This document shows positions 37,202 through 46,925 of a stretch of DNA of 64,000 nucleotides, in pieces; the stretch's first letter is position 1, and each line of letters begins with the position of its first letter. Under the pieces are notes generated by a model. The model worked only from the letters and a program-made list of their open reading frames with translations, did no database searches and was not told the DNA's origin. The DNA is from Variovorax paradoxus. Its GTDB lineage: Bacteria; Pseudomonadota; Gammaproteobacteria; Burkholderiales; Burkholderiaceae_C. The position numbers were made by a program, and so were the translations under genes. The stretch is from NCBI RefSeq assembly GCF_030815855.1, contig NZ_JAUSXG010000001.1, forward strand, positions 496,001 to 560,000. Direction: 5' to 3'.

Positions 37202-37933
37202 CTAAAGCGAGTCCTTCAGCTTCGCGCGCAGCCGGCTGATCGCCTGGCTGTGCAGCTGGCACACGCGCGACTGGGTCACTTCCAGAATGGCGCCGATTTC
37301 GCGCAGGTTCAGTTCTTCCTCGTAGTACAGGTTCAGCAGCAGCTGGTCGCGCTTGGGCAGGGCGGTGATGGCGTCGACCAGTTCGTGCCGAAAGCCGGCT
37401 TCGAGCAGTTGCGCCAGCGGATCGTCGTCGGCGCTCGGGCGGCCGCTGCGCGCCTGGCGGTCGAGCCAGGGGTTGTCGGATTCGCCGTCCTGCGCAAAGT
37501 CTTCGACGTACAACAGCTGGCAACCCTGGATCTCCTGCAGCAGCGACTGGTAGTCGTCGAGGTCCATCTTCAGTTCCTTGGCGATCTCCCCTTCGGTGGC
37601 GGGCCGGCCCAGGCGGTGCTCCAGCGACTGGATCGCTTGTTCGACCTTGCGGGCCTGCTGGCGCAGGTTGCGCGAGCCCCAGTCGCTGGCGCGCAGTTCG
37701 TCGAGCATGGCGCCGCGGATGCGCTGGCTCGCAAAGGTTTCGAACTGCGCGCCGCGGTTGTCCTGGTAGCGGGTGGAGGCGTCCAGCAGGCCGATCATGC
37801 CGGCCTGGATCAGGTCGTCGAGCTCGACGCTGGCGGGCAGCTTGGCCAGCATCTGGAGCGCCATGCGGCGCACCATGGGCTGGTGCTGCTTCAGCAGGTG
37901 AGACTTCTCAATATTGCCCTGAGCGGTGTACAC
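37202..37933 (-). CDS. fliA: Flagellar sigma factor FliA (sigma-28)
   Basis: FliA directs transcription of late flagellar and chemotaxis genes, including the fliC and flgK promoters here. The 243-residue form from GTG 37933 begins (V/M)YTAQGNIEK, equivalent to E. coli LYTAEGV, and has GGAAAGGGAAG upstream; an in-frame ATG at 37951 lacks a site. Region 2 (MIGLLDASTRYQDNRGAQFE, TFASQRIRGAMLDELRASDW) and region 4 (LNLREIGAILEVTQSRVCQL) are intact. The start lies inside the 3' end of flhG, so flhG and fliA overlap. No flgM is seen in the window. Confidence 0.95.
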   Translation of the reverse strand: MYTAQGNIEKSHLLKQHQPMVRRMALQMLAKLPASVELDDLIQAGMIGLLDASTRYQDNRGAQFETFASQRIRGAMLDELRASDWGSRNLRQQARKVEQAIQSLEHRLGRPATEGEIAKELKMDLDDYQSLLQEIQGCQLLYVEDFAQDGESDNPWLDRQARSGRPSADDDPLAQLLEAGFRHELVDAITALPKRDQLLLNLYYEEELNLREIGAILEVTQSRVCQLHSQAISRLRAKLKDSL

Positions 37934-38789
37934 GGCCTTCCCTTTCCTCATGTGCTTGTTGCGGCGCCAGGGCCTCGGGCCGCCAGGGCGCCGGCTCCGC
38001 GTCGTGCGCGCGAACCGACGGGCGCCATGGCCACTGGGCAACGTCGGCGCCGATGACGCGGAAGTCCACCGCCGCCGGGCTGGCCGGAAACGCCTCCACG
38101 ACGGTCTGGTGCAGGCGCCTTGCATCGTCCAGGTGCGGATCGGCGCGCACCCAGCCGGCGGCATGCATCGAAATCGCCAGGTAGCGGCTGCCCGTGTCGA
38201 TCAGATTGGCCATGAGCCGCCGGGCCGCCTCGGGGTCGGCAACACCGTTGACCAGCAACCGCAGCTGGTGCAGCGCATGCGCGTAATGCAGCCGCTTGAT
38301 GCCCGAGTAGGTGGCGGTGATTGACGCGGGGTTGGGCTGGAGCACCACGACGAGGTCGTCCGCCAGCCGCGCCAGCGGCGACAAGTGGCCGGCACTGTCG
38401 AGCGCAGCGTCGATCAGCACCACGTCGCCGTCCCAGAAAAGACGCGGGTCGACGTGGTCGGGCTGGCCGCCCGGCAGCGCCGGCAGCACGTTGACGCCGC
38501 ACTCGGTGCGCGCGGCGGCGCCTTCGCAGGTCAACCGCCGGGTGGCGACGTCGGCCAGCGTTCCGAGCGGGTCGACAGCCCATGCGCCGCGAACCGAGTT
38601 CGCACCCACCTTGTGCTCGTCCAGCAGCAGCACGTCCTTGCCCATGTGGGCCAGGGCCGCGCCCAGGTTCATCGCCGCCGTGGTGGCGCCCTGGCGGCGT
38701 TCCATGCCCGCGATGGCGATGAGCCGCACGGACGATTGCGCGAGCAGTCGCCGCAGTCCGTCGGCTTGATCCGGCACCAGCTTGCTCAC
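37908..38789 (-). CDS. flhG: FlhG-like (MinD/ParA family) protein with degenerate P-loop
   Basis: FlhG (FleN, YlxH) is a MinD-like ATPase that controls flagellar number and placement with FlhF. The 293-residue product starts at a GTG overlapping the flhF stop (GTGA). Near residues 25-45 it reads IAGMERRQGATTAAMNLG where the family has the deviant Walker A (KGGVGKT/S); both signature lysines are missing. Walker B-like VVLIDAALDSAG is present but altered. Order flhF-flhG-fliA supports the name; ATP hydrolysis is doubtful. Overlaps fliA. Confidence 0.85.
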   Translation of the reverse strand: MSKLVPDQADGLRRLLAQSSVRLIAIAGMERRQGATTAAMNLGAALAHMGKDVLLLDEHKVGANSVRGAWAVDPLGTLADVATRRLTCEGAAARTECGVNVLPALPGGQPDHVDPRLFWDGDVVLIDAALDSAGHLSPLARLADDLVVVLQPNPASITATYSGIKRLHYAHALHQLRLLVNGVADPEAARRLMANLIDTGSRYLAISMHAAGWVRADPHLDDARRLHQTVVEAFPASPAAVDFRVIGADVAQWPWRPSVRAHDAEPAPWRPEALAPQQAHEEREGRVHRSGQY

Positions 38790-41167
38790 GTGTCCAGTGC
38801 CTCCAGCAGGAAGAACAGCTTGCCCATGCCTGCATACAGAACATTGCCCGAGAGCGGCCGGCCGGGCCGCACCGGCCGGCCGGTCAGCTGGCCCAGCAGC
38901 GCACGCGTGCGGCCGGCCCGATCGCCGTCGGCCTGCAGCAGCCGCCACACCGTGGTGGTGACCTGGCCGGCGATGAGCAGGCGCTTCATCATGTGCGGGT
39001 CGCCCGCCTCGCCGAGCCCGCCGATGACCGAGAGGCCCTGCCGCAGCAGGCGGAAGCAGGGCTCCGCTTCGGCGGCCCAGGCCTGCCATTGCGCAAGCTG
39101 CCGCACGGAAACTTCCTGGCTCACGTTGGAGAGCGCATAGCTCTGCGCCACCACCTTGCGGCTGCGTGGATCGGTGACGCGGGTCACGACGCAGCGCAGG
39201 CCGGGCGGGCCGCCGTCGGTGCGCAGCGTGATGCTGGCCTGGGCCTCCGACTGCAGCGCGGGGCGGCCTTTGAAGGTCACGGGCCGCTCTTCGCCGAACG
39301 AGAAGTCCAGGCCCGTGAGGGTGGCGTATTCGCCGGTGCGCGGGTCGATCACCGCGGTGGAGCCGGGTGCGCGCGCCATCCATTGCTGGCGCTGCACCTT
39401 CCACTGCAGCATGAGCTCGGCAGCCGGCAGCCTGGACAGCATGTGCACCACGGTCTTGCCGAAGTCCTGCTGGCGCAGCCACTGCACTTGCCGCACGCCG
39501 GGCCTGCGCGTGGGGTCGGCGGCATTGCGGGTCGCGCCCGTGGAGAGCCATTGGTTGGGTGCGGCCAGCGGCATGCCGTCGCGATCGGACAGCAGCAGGC
39601 TGCCATGGCATTGATAGGCGTCGCCGCCTTCGTCCGACTTGAGGCCGACCTGGCTCGACAGCGCCAGCAGATGGGTGTCGCAGCCGGTGGCGATCTCGCT
39701 CGTGGCGTGCGTCATGAGCGCCTGCAGCACCGCCTTGTGGCCGACGTTTTCGTCGGCGGCCTGGCGCCAGAGCGCGCGCGACTGCTCGAAGCCGAGCGGA
39801 GCGCTCGCAAGCGCCGCCGCGGCGGCTGCCACTTCCTGTGCGTCGTGCGCCATGGCGCGAATCAGCTGGCGGTAACGCAGCCGTTGCCGTTCGGCCTCGG
39901 CGTGCGCTTCGGACGCCGCGGCACTGGCCGCAGATCCGTCCTGCATGTCGCTTTCGCCGGGAACGAAGAGCGCGCTGCGGCTGTTGGCCTGGAACACGCT
40001 GTCCACCAGCTGGGCGCGGTCGGCGCGCATCAGGTTCTCGGGCACCTTCTGTCCGCTGGACACGTAGTGCACCGGCAGGCGGTGGCGGATCACGGTGTCG
40101 ATCAGCGCGCCGGGATGGGTGGCCTCGTCGACCTTGGTGAAGATGCAGCCCGCCAGCTCGTTGCCGCCGCCATGCCGGTAGGCGTGCACCACTTCGTTGA
40201 GCGTGTCGCCGTGGCTCGCGGCATTGAGCAGCAGCAGCCGCTTCACGGGCCGCTGGCTGTTGCAGAACATCGCGATCTGGTCGGAGACGGCGCGGTCGCG
40301 CTGGCTCATGCCGACGGTGTCGATCAGCACCATGTGCTTGTCGCGCAGGTCTTGCAGCACCAGGTGCAGGTCGGCCGCGTCTTTTACGGCGTACACCGGC
40401 ACATTGAGGATCTGGCCGTAGATGCGCAGTTGCTCGTAAGCACCGATCCGGTAGCTGTCGGTGGTGACCAGCGCCAGCTTCTCGGCGCCGAAGCGCATCA
40501 CGCAGCGCGCGGCGAGCTTGGCCGTGGTCGTGGTCTTGCCCACGCCGGTCGGCCCCATGAGGGCATAGACGCCGCCTTGCGCCAACAGCGCGTCTTCGTC
40601 GTCATGCACCGGAAGGGTCCGGATCAGTTCGGAGCGCACGAAGGCCATGCCCTGGGCATAGCTCTGGCCCGTGGGCAGGTGCTCCAGCATGGCCTTGGAG
40701 AGCCGCGCGCTGAAGCCGGCGCCGAGCAGCGTGCGCAGCAGGCGGCCGCGCATCGGGTCGCGGCGCTGCTTGTCGTTCCAGACCACGCCGGCGAGCTGCT
40801 CTTCGATCATGCAGCGCATCGAGTGGAGCTCTCCGAGCACGCTCTCGGCTGCGACGGGGGCAGGCGCAGGCGCGGGGGCGGGCGCCGGGGTGAGCATGAA
40901 GGCGGATGCGGGGGCGACCACGGGGGCAGCTGCGGGAGCGGATACAGGAGCGGCTTGCGGCGCAGCCTGCGCGGCGGGCGCGCTCGCACGCACTTCTTCC
41001 ACATCGTCCGGTGCCATGGCGACGATCTCCACGCCTTCGGCAACCACGCGGTTGGTCAGCACCATCGCTTCGGCGCCGAGCGCTTCGCGCGCAAGGCGCA
41101 GGGCTTCCCGGCTGGTCGGGGCGACGAACTTGCGTGCGCTGGTCCGCACGTCGGTCTGGGTGTTCAA
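38786..41167 (-). CDS. flhF: FlhF, SRP-type GTPase with long C-terminal extension
   Basis: FlhF is a polar-localisation GTPase for flagellar assembly. The 793-residue protein starts at TTG 41167, supported by GGAGGAAG upstream and a TTGA overlap with the flhA stop. The B domain, an Ala/Pro linker (about residues 60-105) and the NG GTPase (GPTGVGKT at 205-212, DTVGMSQRD, TKVDEA) end by about residue 400. Some 385 further residues follow with no domain I recognise, containing LSSQVGLKSDEGGDAYQCHG and MGKLFFLLEALDT. FlhF is usually 400-500 residues, so this is a fusion or lineage-specific extension. Confidence 0.9.
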   Translation of the reverse strand: MNTQTDVRTSARKFVAPTSREALRLAREALGAEAMVLTNRVVAEGVEIVAMAPDDVEEVRASAPAAQAAPQAAPVSAPAAAPVVAPASAFMLTPAPAPAPAPAPVAAESVLGELHSMRCMIEEQLAGVVWNDKQRRDPMRGRLLRTLLGAGFSARLSKAMLEHLPTGQSYAQGMAFVRSELIRTLPVHDDEDALLAQGGVYALMGPTGVGKTTTTAKLAARCVMRFGAEKLALVTTDSYRIGAYEQLRIYGQILNVPVYAVKDAADLHLVLQDLRDKHMVLIDTVGMSQRDRAVSDQIAMFCNSQRPVKRLLLLNAASHGDTLNEVVHAYRHGGGNELAGCIFTKVDEATHPGALIDTVIRHRLPVHYVSSGQKVPENLMRADRAQLVDSVFQANSRSALFVPGESDMQDGSAASAAASEAHAEAERQRLRYRQLIRAMAHDAQEVAAAAAALASAPLGFEQSRALWRQAADENVGHKAVLQALMTHATSEIATGCDTHLLALSSQVGLKSDEGGDAYQCHGSLLLSDRDGMPLAAPNQWLSTGATRNAADPTRRPGVRQVQWLRQQDFGKTVVHMLSRLPAAELMLQWKVQRQQWMARAPGSTAVIDPRTGEYATLTGLDFSFGEERPVTFKGRPALQSEAQASITLRTDGGPPGLRCVVTRVTDPRSRKVVAQSYALSNVSQEVSVRQLAQWQAWAAEAEPCFRLLRQGLSVIGGLGEAGDPHMMKRLLIAGQVTTTVWRLLQADGDRAGRTRALLGQLTGRPVRPGRPLSGNVLYAGMGKLFFLLEALDT

Positions 41168-43251
41168 ACTCTTCCTCCAATGGTGGCGGTGATCTTGATG
41201 TTGCGGGTATCAGGTATCTCGGCATGCGAGAGAACCTTGAGTTGGCGGAAGCTGCGGCGCAGAAAGCGCGAGAGCAGGACCCGCAGCGAATGCTGGACAA
41301 CCAGCACCGGTGCGAGGCCGATCTGCTCCTGGCGCGCAATCGCGGCGCGGGTCTGTTGCATCAGGCTGTTGGCAAGGCCTGGCTCGATGCCGTTGTTGTT
41401 GGCGAGCGCCTGCTGCAGCACGCTGTCGAGCGCGCCGTCCAGGCCGATCACCTGCAGTTCGGAATCGCCTGGGAACAGCTGCTGCGTGATCGCGCGGCCA
41501 AGTGCCAGGCGCGTGAGCGAGGTGAGCTCGGCCGCGTCCTTCACGGTCGGCGCGTGCTCGGCCATCACGTCGAGAATCGTGCGCATGTCGCGGATCGGCA
41601 CCTCTTCGTCGAGCAGGTTCTGCAGCACCTTGTGCAGCGTGCTCAGCGAGATGACCTTGGGCACCAGGTCTTCGGTGAGCTTGGGCGCGGTCTTGCCGAT
41701 CTGGTCGAGCAGCTGCTGCACTTCCTGGCGGCCCAGCAGCTCGGCGGCATGGGTCTGAATCAGGTGGTTCAGGTGCGTGGCCATCACCGTGCAGGCATCG
41801 ACCACCGTGTAGCCGAGCACCTGCGCCTCCTGGCGAAGGCTGGCGTCGATCCACACCGCGGGCAAATGGAAGGCCGGGTCTTGCGTCGGCGTGCCGGGCA
41901 GGGTGCCGGTCACCTGGCCGGGGTTGATGGCCATCCACTGGTTGGGGAAGGCTTCGCCGCGGCCGATCTCGACGCCCTTCAGGCTGATCACGTAGGTGTT
42001 GGGCGCAATCTCGAGGTTGTCGCGGATGTGCACCACCGGCGCCAGGAAGCCGATTTCCTGGGCGGTTTTCTTGCGGATGCTCTTGATGCGGCCCAGCAGT
42101 TCGCCGTTCTGCGTCTGGTCCACGAGCGGGATCAGCCGGTAGCCGACTTCCATGCCGAGCGGATCGACCAGCGCCACGTCGTCCCACGTGGCTTCGGGGG
42201 CTTCCACGGCCGGTGCGGCGGCGGCGTGGGCCGCGGCGGCTTGCTCGGCAGCGGCCTGCGGCGCGCGCTTGAGAATGCGCCGGCCCAGCCACACCAGGCC
42301 GCCCGCGATCAGCAGGAACGCCAGGTTCGGCATGCCGGGGATCATGCCCATCAGGCCGATGAGGCCGGCCGTGAGAAAGAGCACCTGCGGGTTGGAGAAC
42401 AGCTGCCCCGTCAGTTGGCGGCCCACGTCTTCGTCGGTGGTCACGCGCGACACGATGACACCGGCGGCGGTGGAGATCACCAGCGCCGGAATCTGCGCCA
42501 CCAGGCCGTCGCCGATGGCCAGCAGCGTGTAGGTCTTGCCGGCGCTGCCGAAGTCCAGCCCGTGCTGCACCATGCCGACCACCAGGCCGCCGATGATGTT
42601 GATGACCATGATCAGGAGGCCCGCCACGGCGTCGCCGCGCACGAACTTGCTGGCGCCGTCCATCGAGCCGTAGAAGTCGGCTTCCTGCGACACCTCGGTG
42701 CGCCGCTTGCGCGCCACGTCCTCGCCGATCAGGCCGGCGTTCAGGTCGGCATCGATTGCCATCTGCTTGCCGGGCATGGCGTCGAGCATGAAGCGCGCAC
42801 CCACCTCGGCAATGCGCCCCGCGCCCTTGGTAATGACCATGAAGTTGATCAGCACCAGGATGATGAACACCATCACGCCGACGGCGAAGTTGCCGCCGAC
42901 CAGGAAGTGCCCGAAGGCCTCGATGACCTTGCCCGCCGCATCCGGCCCCGTGTGGCCGTGCATCAGCACCACGCGCGTCGAGGCCACGTTGAGCGACAGC
43001 CGCAGCAGCGTGGAAAACAGCAGCACGGCGGGGAAGGCAGCGAAGTCCAGCGCCTTCATGGTGTACATGCTCACGAGCAGCACCATCACCGACATTGCGA
43101 TGTTGAAGGTGAACAGCAGGTCGAGCAGGAAGGCCGGCAGCGGCAGCACCATCATGCTCAGGATGAGCACGATCAGCACCGGGCCGGCGAGCCCCTTCCA
43201 TTGGGCTCCGGAGAACAGTTGCGCCTGCAGGCGGGTCAGCGTGGCGTTCAT
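41164..43251 (-). CDS. flhA: Flagellar biosynthesis protein FlhA
   Basis: FlhA is the nonameric export-gate subunit that binds chaperone-substrate complexes. The 695-residue protein has about eight N-terminal membrane segments (LIVLILSMMVLPLPAFLLDL, FNIAMSVMVLLVSMYTMKAL), the FHIPEP-type GARFMLDAMPGKQMAIDAD motif, and a C-terminal cytoplasmic domain. It overlaps flhB and flhF by 4 nt each, so the three are translationally coupled. Confidence 0.97.
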   Translation of the reverse strand: MNATLTRLQAQLFSGAQWKGLAGPVLIVLILSMMVLPLPAFLLDLLFTFNIAMSVMVLLVSMYTMKALDFAAFPAVLLFSTLLRLSLNVASTRVVLMHGHTGPDAAGKVIEAFGHFLVGGNFAVGVMVFIILVLINFMVITKGAGRIAEVGARFMLDAMPGKQMAIDADLNAGLIGEDVARKRRTEVSQEADFYGSMDGASKFVRGDAVAGLLIMVINIIGGLVVGMVQHGLDFGSAGKTYTLLAIGDGLVAQIPALVISTAAGVIVSRVTTDEDVGRQLTGQLFSNPQVLFLTAGLIGLMGMIPGMPNLAFLLIAGGLVWLGRRILKRAPQAAAEQAAAAHAAAAPAVEAPEATWDDVALVDPLGMEVGYRLIPLVDQTQNGELLGRIKSIRKKTAQEIGFLAPVVHIRDNLEIAPNTYVISLKGVEIGRGEAFPNQWMAINPGQVTGTLPGTPTQDPAFHLPAVWIDASLRQEAQVLGYTVVDACTVMATHLNHLIQTHAAELLGRQEVQQLLDQIGKTAPKLTEDLVPKVISLSTLHKVLQNLLDEEVPIRDMRTILDVMAEHAPTVKDAAELTSLTRLALGRAITQQLFPGDSELQVIGLDGALDSVLQQALANNNGIEPGLANSLMQQTRAAIARQEQIGLAPVLVVQHSLRVLLSRFLRRSFRQLKVLSHAEIPDTRNIKITATIGGRV

Positions 43252-44390
43252 GCGGCGTTCAACGAGTATTCGAGCGATTCGGGAATCGGCAGGTCGACGG
43301 GCGTGCGCGGCGCTTCGCCGCCTTCGCTCTTCCAGCGCTTGAGCTGGTAGACCCAGGCCAGCACCTCGGCCACTGCGGTGTAGAGGCCGGCCGGGATTTC
43401 GTCACCGAGCCGGGTGTGCTTGAACAGCGCGCGCGTGAGCGGCGGCGCCTCGAGGATCGCGACGTTGTTTTCCCGTGCGAGCTCGCGGATGCGCGCGGCC
43501 ACCAGGTCGCTCCCCTTGGCCACCACGCGCGGCGCGCGCATGTCGTTGTCGACATACTTGAGCGCCACGGCGAAGTGGGTGGGGTTGGTCACCACGATGT
43601 CGGCCTTCGGCACTTCGGACATCATTCGCCGGCGTGCCATCTGCTGTTGCTGGCGGCGGATCTGCGCCTTGACGTGCGGGTCGCCCTCGCTCTCCTTGTG
43701 CTCCTGGCGCAGGTCTTCGCGCGACATGCGCAGCTTGCGGTGGTAGCTCCACAGCTGGTAGGGCACATCGATGAGCGCCACCAGCAGCAGCGAGGCGGCA
43801 ATGAGGGCGCAGTTGTGCGCCACCAGGCCGATCATCTGCGGCAGCGCGGCGCGCTCCGACTGCGCCATGAGCGCCGTGACCTCGTCCATGTTGTCCATGA
43901 TCACCAGCCACGCCACGCCGCCGATCAGCAGCGATTTGGTCAGCGCCTTGATCAGCTCCGACAGGGCCTGCGTCGAGAACATGCGGCCGATGCCGGCCAT
44001 CGGGTCGAGCTTGCTGAACTTGGGAGCGAGGGCCTTGGTCGACAGCAGCCAGCCGCCGAGCATCATCGGGGCGACTACGGCGGCGACCACCATCATGCCG
44101 AACAGCGGCGCGAGTGCGAGCAGCGCCTCGATCACGATGAGCCCAGCGCGGGCCATCATGTAGGAAGGGTCGAACGCCGCGGTCCGGTCGAAGTGCAGGC
44201 CCTGGGTCAGGGCGCCGCGCAAGGTGCCGCCGAGCGAGCCGGCCGTGAGCCACAGGCCGGCGACGGCCGTGCCCAGCATGACGAAGGTGACCAGCTCCCG
44301 CGACCGGGCGACGTCCCCTTCCTCGCGCGCCTTGTCAAGGCGCTGCGATGAGGCAGGTTCGGTTTTTTCGAGGTCGCTTTCTTCAGCCAT
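43248..44390 (-). CDS. flhB: Flagellar biosynthesis protein FlhB
   Basis: FlhB is the export-switch protein that autocleaves to change substrate class. The 380-residue protein has a charged N-terminus (LEKTEPASSQRLDKAREEGD), four membrane segments, and the cytoplasmic domain with the autocleavage motif NPTHFAVALKY (cleavage between Asn and Pro). The C-terminus is LEYSLNAA-like and short. It is first in flhBAFG-fliA. Confidence 0.97.
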   Translation of the reverse strand: MAEESDLEKTEPASSQRLDKAREEGDVARSRELVTFVMLGTAVAGLWLTAGSLGGTLRGALTQGLHFDRTAAFDPSYMMARAGLIVIEALLALAPLFGMMVVAAVVAPMMLGGWLLSTKALAPKFSKLDPMAGIGRMFSTQALSELIKALTKSLLIGGVAWLVIMDNMDEVTALMAQSERAALPQMIGLVAHNCALIAASLLLVALIDVPYQLWSYHRKLRMSREDLRQEHKESEGDPHVKAQIRRQQQQMARRRMMSEVPKADIVVTNPTHFAVALKYVDNDMRAPRVVAKGSDLVAARIRELARENNVAILEAPPLTRALFKHTRLGDEIPAGLYTAVAEVLAWVYQLKRWKSEGGEAPRTPVDLPIPESLEYSLNAA

Positions 44391-44525
44391 TGATGCTCCG
44401 GGCGAGCGTTGGCGAGAGAACGCCTGCTCATGGCTGCTGATTGTTCGTTTTCAGGGCCCCGGACAATTGATCGATCAGCATGGGCATTTGCCCCCTGCTT
44501 GGGCGATCGGTGCGGCAACCCGTAA

Positions 44526-46925
44526 CTAGACGGCCGGCGCGGCCCCGTCCGCAGGCATCGGCGGCGGCGGGGCCGCATAGGGCACCAGCGGCAGCTGCTC
44601 CGCGTTCAGGCGCTCGAGGATGGTGAACAGCAGGTCGCTGCGCACGCCGCCCGCCAGGCGCGGGCTGGGCACATAGGCAATGGCCTGAAAAATGAGCAGG
44701 CCGCCCTCGATGCCTTCGAGCGTGAGCGACGGCGCGGGCGTTTCCAGCACGCCTTCGTGGGCGCGGCAGGCCTCCAGGATGAGGTCGCGCACGCGCTGGG
44801 CGTTGGTGGTCAGCGGCATCGGCAGGCGAATGAGCACCCGGCCTTCCGCATTGGCCAGCGTCATGTTGCGCACGGTCTTGGTGATGAATTCGGAGTTCGG
44901 CACGATCACCGTCGAGCGGTCTGCAACCTGGATTTCCGTGGCCCGCACGTTGATGCGTCGCACATCGCCCTCGGTGGTGCCCAGCACCACCCAGTCGCCC
45001 ACCTTCACCGGCTGTTCGGCCAGGAGGATGAGGCCCGAGATGAAGTTCTGCACGATGGCCTGCAGGCCGAAGCCGATGCCCACCGACAGCGCACTGGCCA
45101 CCCACGCGATGCGTTCGATGCCGATGCCCAGCGCGGAAAGCGAAAACGCCACCACCAGAATGCCGCCCGCGTACCCGAGCAGCGTGGTGATCGAGCTTTG
45201 CATGCCCGGCTCGAACTGCGTGCTGGGCAGATAGCTGCGGGCGAGCCAGCGCTTGAAGACGCGCAGCGCGATGAAGCCGACCAACGCCACGGCGATGGCG
45301 CTCAGGATGGCACCGGGCACCAGCTGGAACTCGCCCACCTTCACGCCGGTGCCGAACTTGCCGCTGCGCTGGAACACTTCACCGGGCCCGGTACCCAGGG
45401 GGGCCGCGAGCGCGATCAGCATGTAGAAGAAAAGCGCCACGCGGCTCAGGCCGGAGAGCACCGTGGCCGCCTGGTCGAGCGTCTGCGGCGCGAGCCCGAA
45501 GCTTTTCTGCAGGCGCTGGCCGAAGGTGCTGCGCGACGACACGCCGGCCATGAAAACGTCGTCGGCAAACTTGAACAGCACATAGAAGGCGGCGGCCACG
45601 ATGCCGCTCCAGGTGAGCTGCGACGCCAGAAAGCTCGCAAGCGCCACGTAACCCACCGCCACCAGCACCCAGATCGCGACGATGAGCATGCCGATGCATG
45701 CCACCAGCAGCCCCACCCACATCGGCCGCTCGGGCAGGCCCGCCTCGGGCGCGTCGGCGCGCAGCGGCTTCAGGCGGTAGAACACGACGCCGACCAGCGC
45801 GGTGAGTATCAGCGCCGTGAGCACGTGGGTGGCCACCACGGCCGCAAAGCTCGCGTCCACCAGCTGGTTGATTTCGGCCGGCGTCCAGGCCAGCGCGGCC
45901 ACCAGCGCGACCAGCCACGGCAGCGCGGCCAGCCGCGTGGCCATGGCGTCGGGAATCGGCGGCAGCCGCCAGCTCGGTCGCCTGGTGGCCAGCAGCGCGC
46001 GGCCGAGCCCGATGACGAAGGCCATGAACACCAGCGCCTGCGCCATCGAGCGCATCGCCTTGCGCGCCTGCGGCTCCCAGGTGGCGTATTCCTCGAGCAC
46101 CCACACGAACCCGTGCGCCGCCGCGGCGACCAGCAGCACATGGCTCGCCACGATGGCAATGACCAGCAGCGAACGCCGAAGCCGGCCCGCCGGCAGCAAG
46201 CGCGCGGCAATGCGCGTCAGCAGATGCTCGGCGACCCAGTTGCCGAGCACGGCGAGCAGCAGCGCCAGGATCAAGGCCCCGAACACCGCGGTCCGGGTTC
46301 CCTGCTGCGTGGCCTGCGCCAGCCCGTCGCGCAGGCCCGACACCATCGTCTGCAGGCGATCGAGGTCGCTCGGCCATGCCTCCTGCAGGTCGCGCCAGAA
46401 TTCGCCGCCCAGCGGCGACGGCGCACGTTCGGTGATCTGCGCCTCGAAGAGCGCGCGGCGCTGGGTCACCAGCTCGGCGCCGCGCTGCCGCACGTCGATG
46501 GCCAGCAGGCGCGCCAGCCGGATGTCGGCGTCCAGCGCGTTGCGCTCCTTGGTCAGGCGGGCGCGCTGGCGCGTGATGTCAGGGGCTTCGGTGGCGCCCG
46601 CGGCCGGCGGATTGCCGAGCTCGCCGAGCCGGGCATTGAGGTCGGCCAGTTCGCTGGTGCGCGCGGCAACGAACTTGTCGGCCCGGGCGCCGATGTCGTT
46701 GATCTGCGCCAGGCGCTTGGGCACGTCCTCGTCGGAATCGGCCGCTGCGGTGATCTTGGTGAGCTGCTCGCGCAGCTCGGCCACGGTGGGTTCTGGCGCG
46801 AGCGCCGCAGCGGCGCTGTTGCTGCCGCTGCTGCTGTTGTTGTTGCTGTCCGGCTGGGCCGCCGCGGCACCGCACAACAGCAGGGCAGCCAGCCAAAAAG
46901 CCATCAGGCGTGGGATCGAACTCAT
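44526..46925 (-). CDS. Large MscS-family mechanosensitive channel (DUF3772)
   Basis: The product from 46925 (MSSIPRLMAFWL) is 799 residues. After a signal peptide it has a periplasmic coiled-coil/DUF3772-like region (VAELREQLTKITAAADSDED, QRARLTKERNALDADIRLAR), about ten membrane segments, and the MscS pore and beta domains near the C-terminus (GFGLQAIVQNFISGLILLAE, then VKVGDWVVLGTTEGDVRRIN). Such channels release solutes on hypo-osmotic shock. It stands 136 nt from flhB and 83 nt from ugpQ. The upstream ATG at 46949 lies before a poorer signal. Confidence 0.9.
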   Translation of the reverse strand: MSSIPRLMAFWLAALLLCGAAAAQPDSNNNSSSGSNSAAAALAPEPTVAELREQLTKITAAADSDEDVPKRLAQINDIGARADKFVAARTSELADLNARLGELGNPPAAGATEAPDITRQRARLTKERNALDADIRLARLLAIDVRQRGAELVTQRRALFEAQITERAPSPLGGEFWRDLQEAWPSDLDRLQTMVSGLRDGLAQATQQGTRTAVFGALILALLLAVLGNWVAEHLLTRIAARLLPAGRLRRSLLVIAIVASHVLLVAAAAHGFVWVLEEYATWEPQARKAMRSMAQALVFMAFVIGLGRALLATRRPSWRLPPIPDAMATRLAALPWLVALVAALAWTPAEINQLVDASFAAVVATHVLTALILTALVGVVFYRLKPLRADAPEAGLPERPMWVGLLVACIGMLIVAIWVLVAVGYVALASFLASQLTWSGIVAAAFYVLFKFADDVFMAGVSSRSTFGQRLQKSFGLAPQTLDQAATVLSGLSRVALFFYMLIALAAPLGTGPGEVFQRSGKFGTGVKVGEFQLVPGAILSAIAVALVGFIALRVFKRWLARSYLPSTQFEPGMQSSITTLLGYAGGILVVAFSLSALGIGIERIAWVASALSVGIGFGLQAIVQNFISGLILLAEQPVKVGDWVVLGTTEGDVRRINVRATEIQVADRSTVIVPNSEFITKTVRNMTLANAEGRVLIRLPMPLTTNAQRVRDLILEACRAHEGVLETPAPSLTLEGIEGGLLIFQAIAYVPSPRLAGGVRSDLLFTILERLNAEQLPLVPYAAPPPPMPADGAAPAV

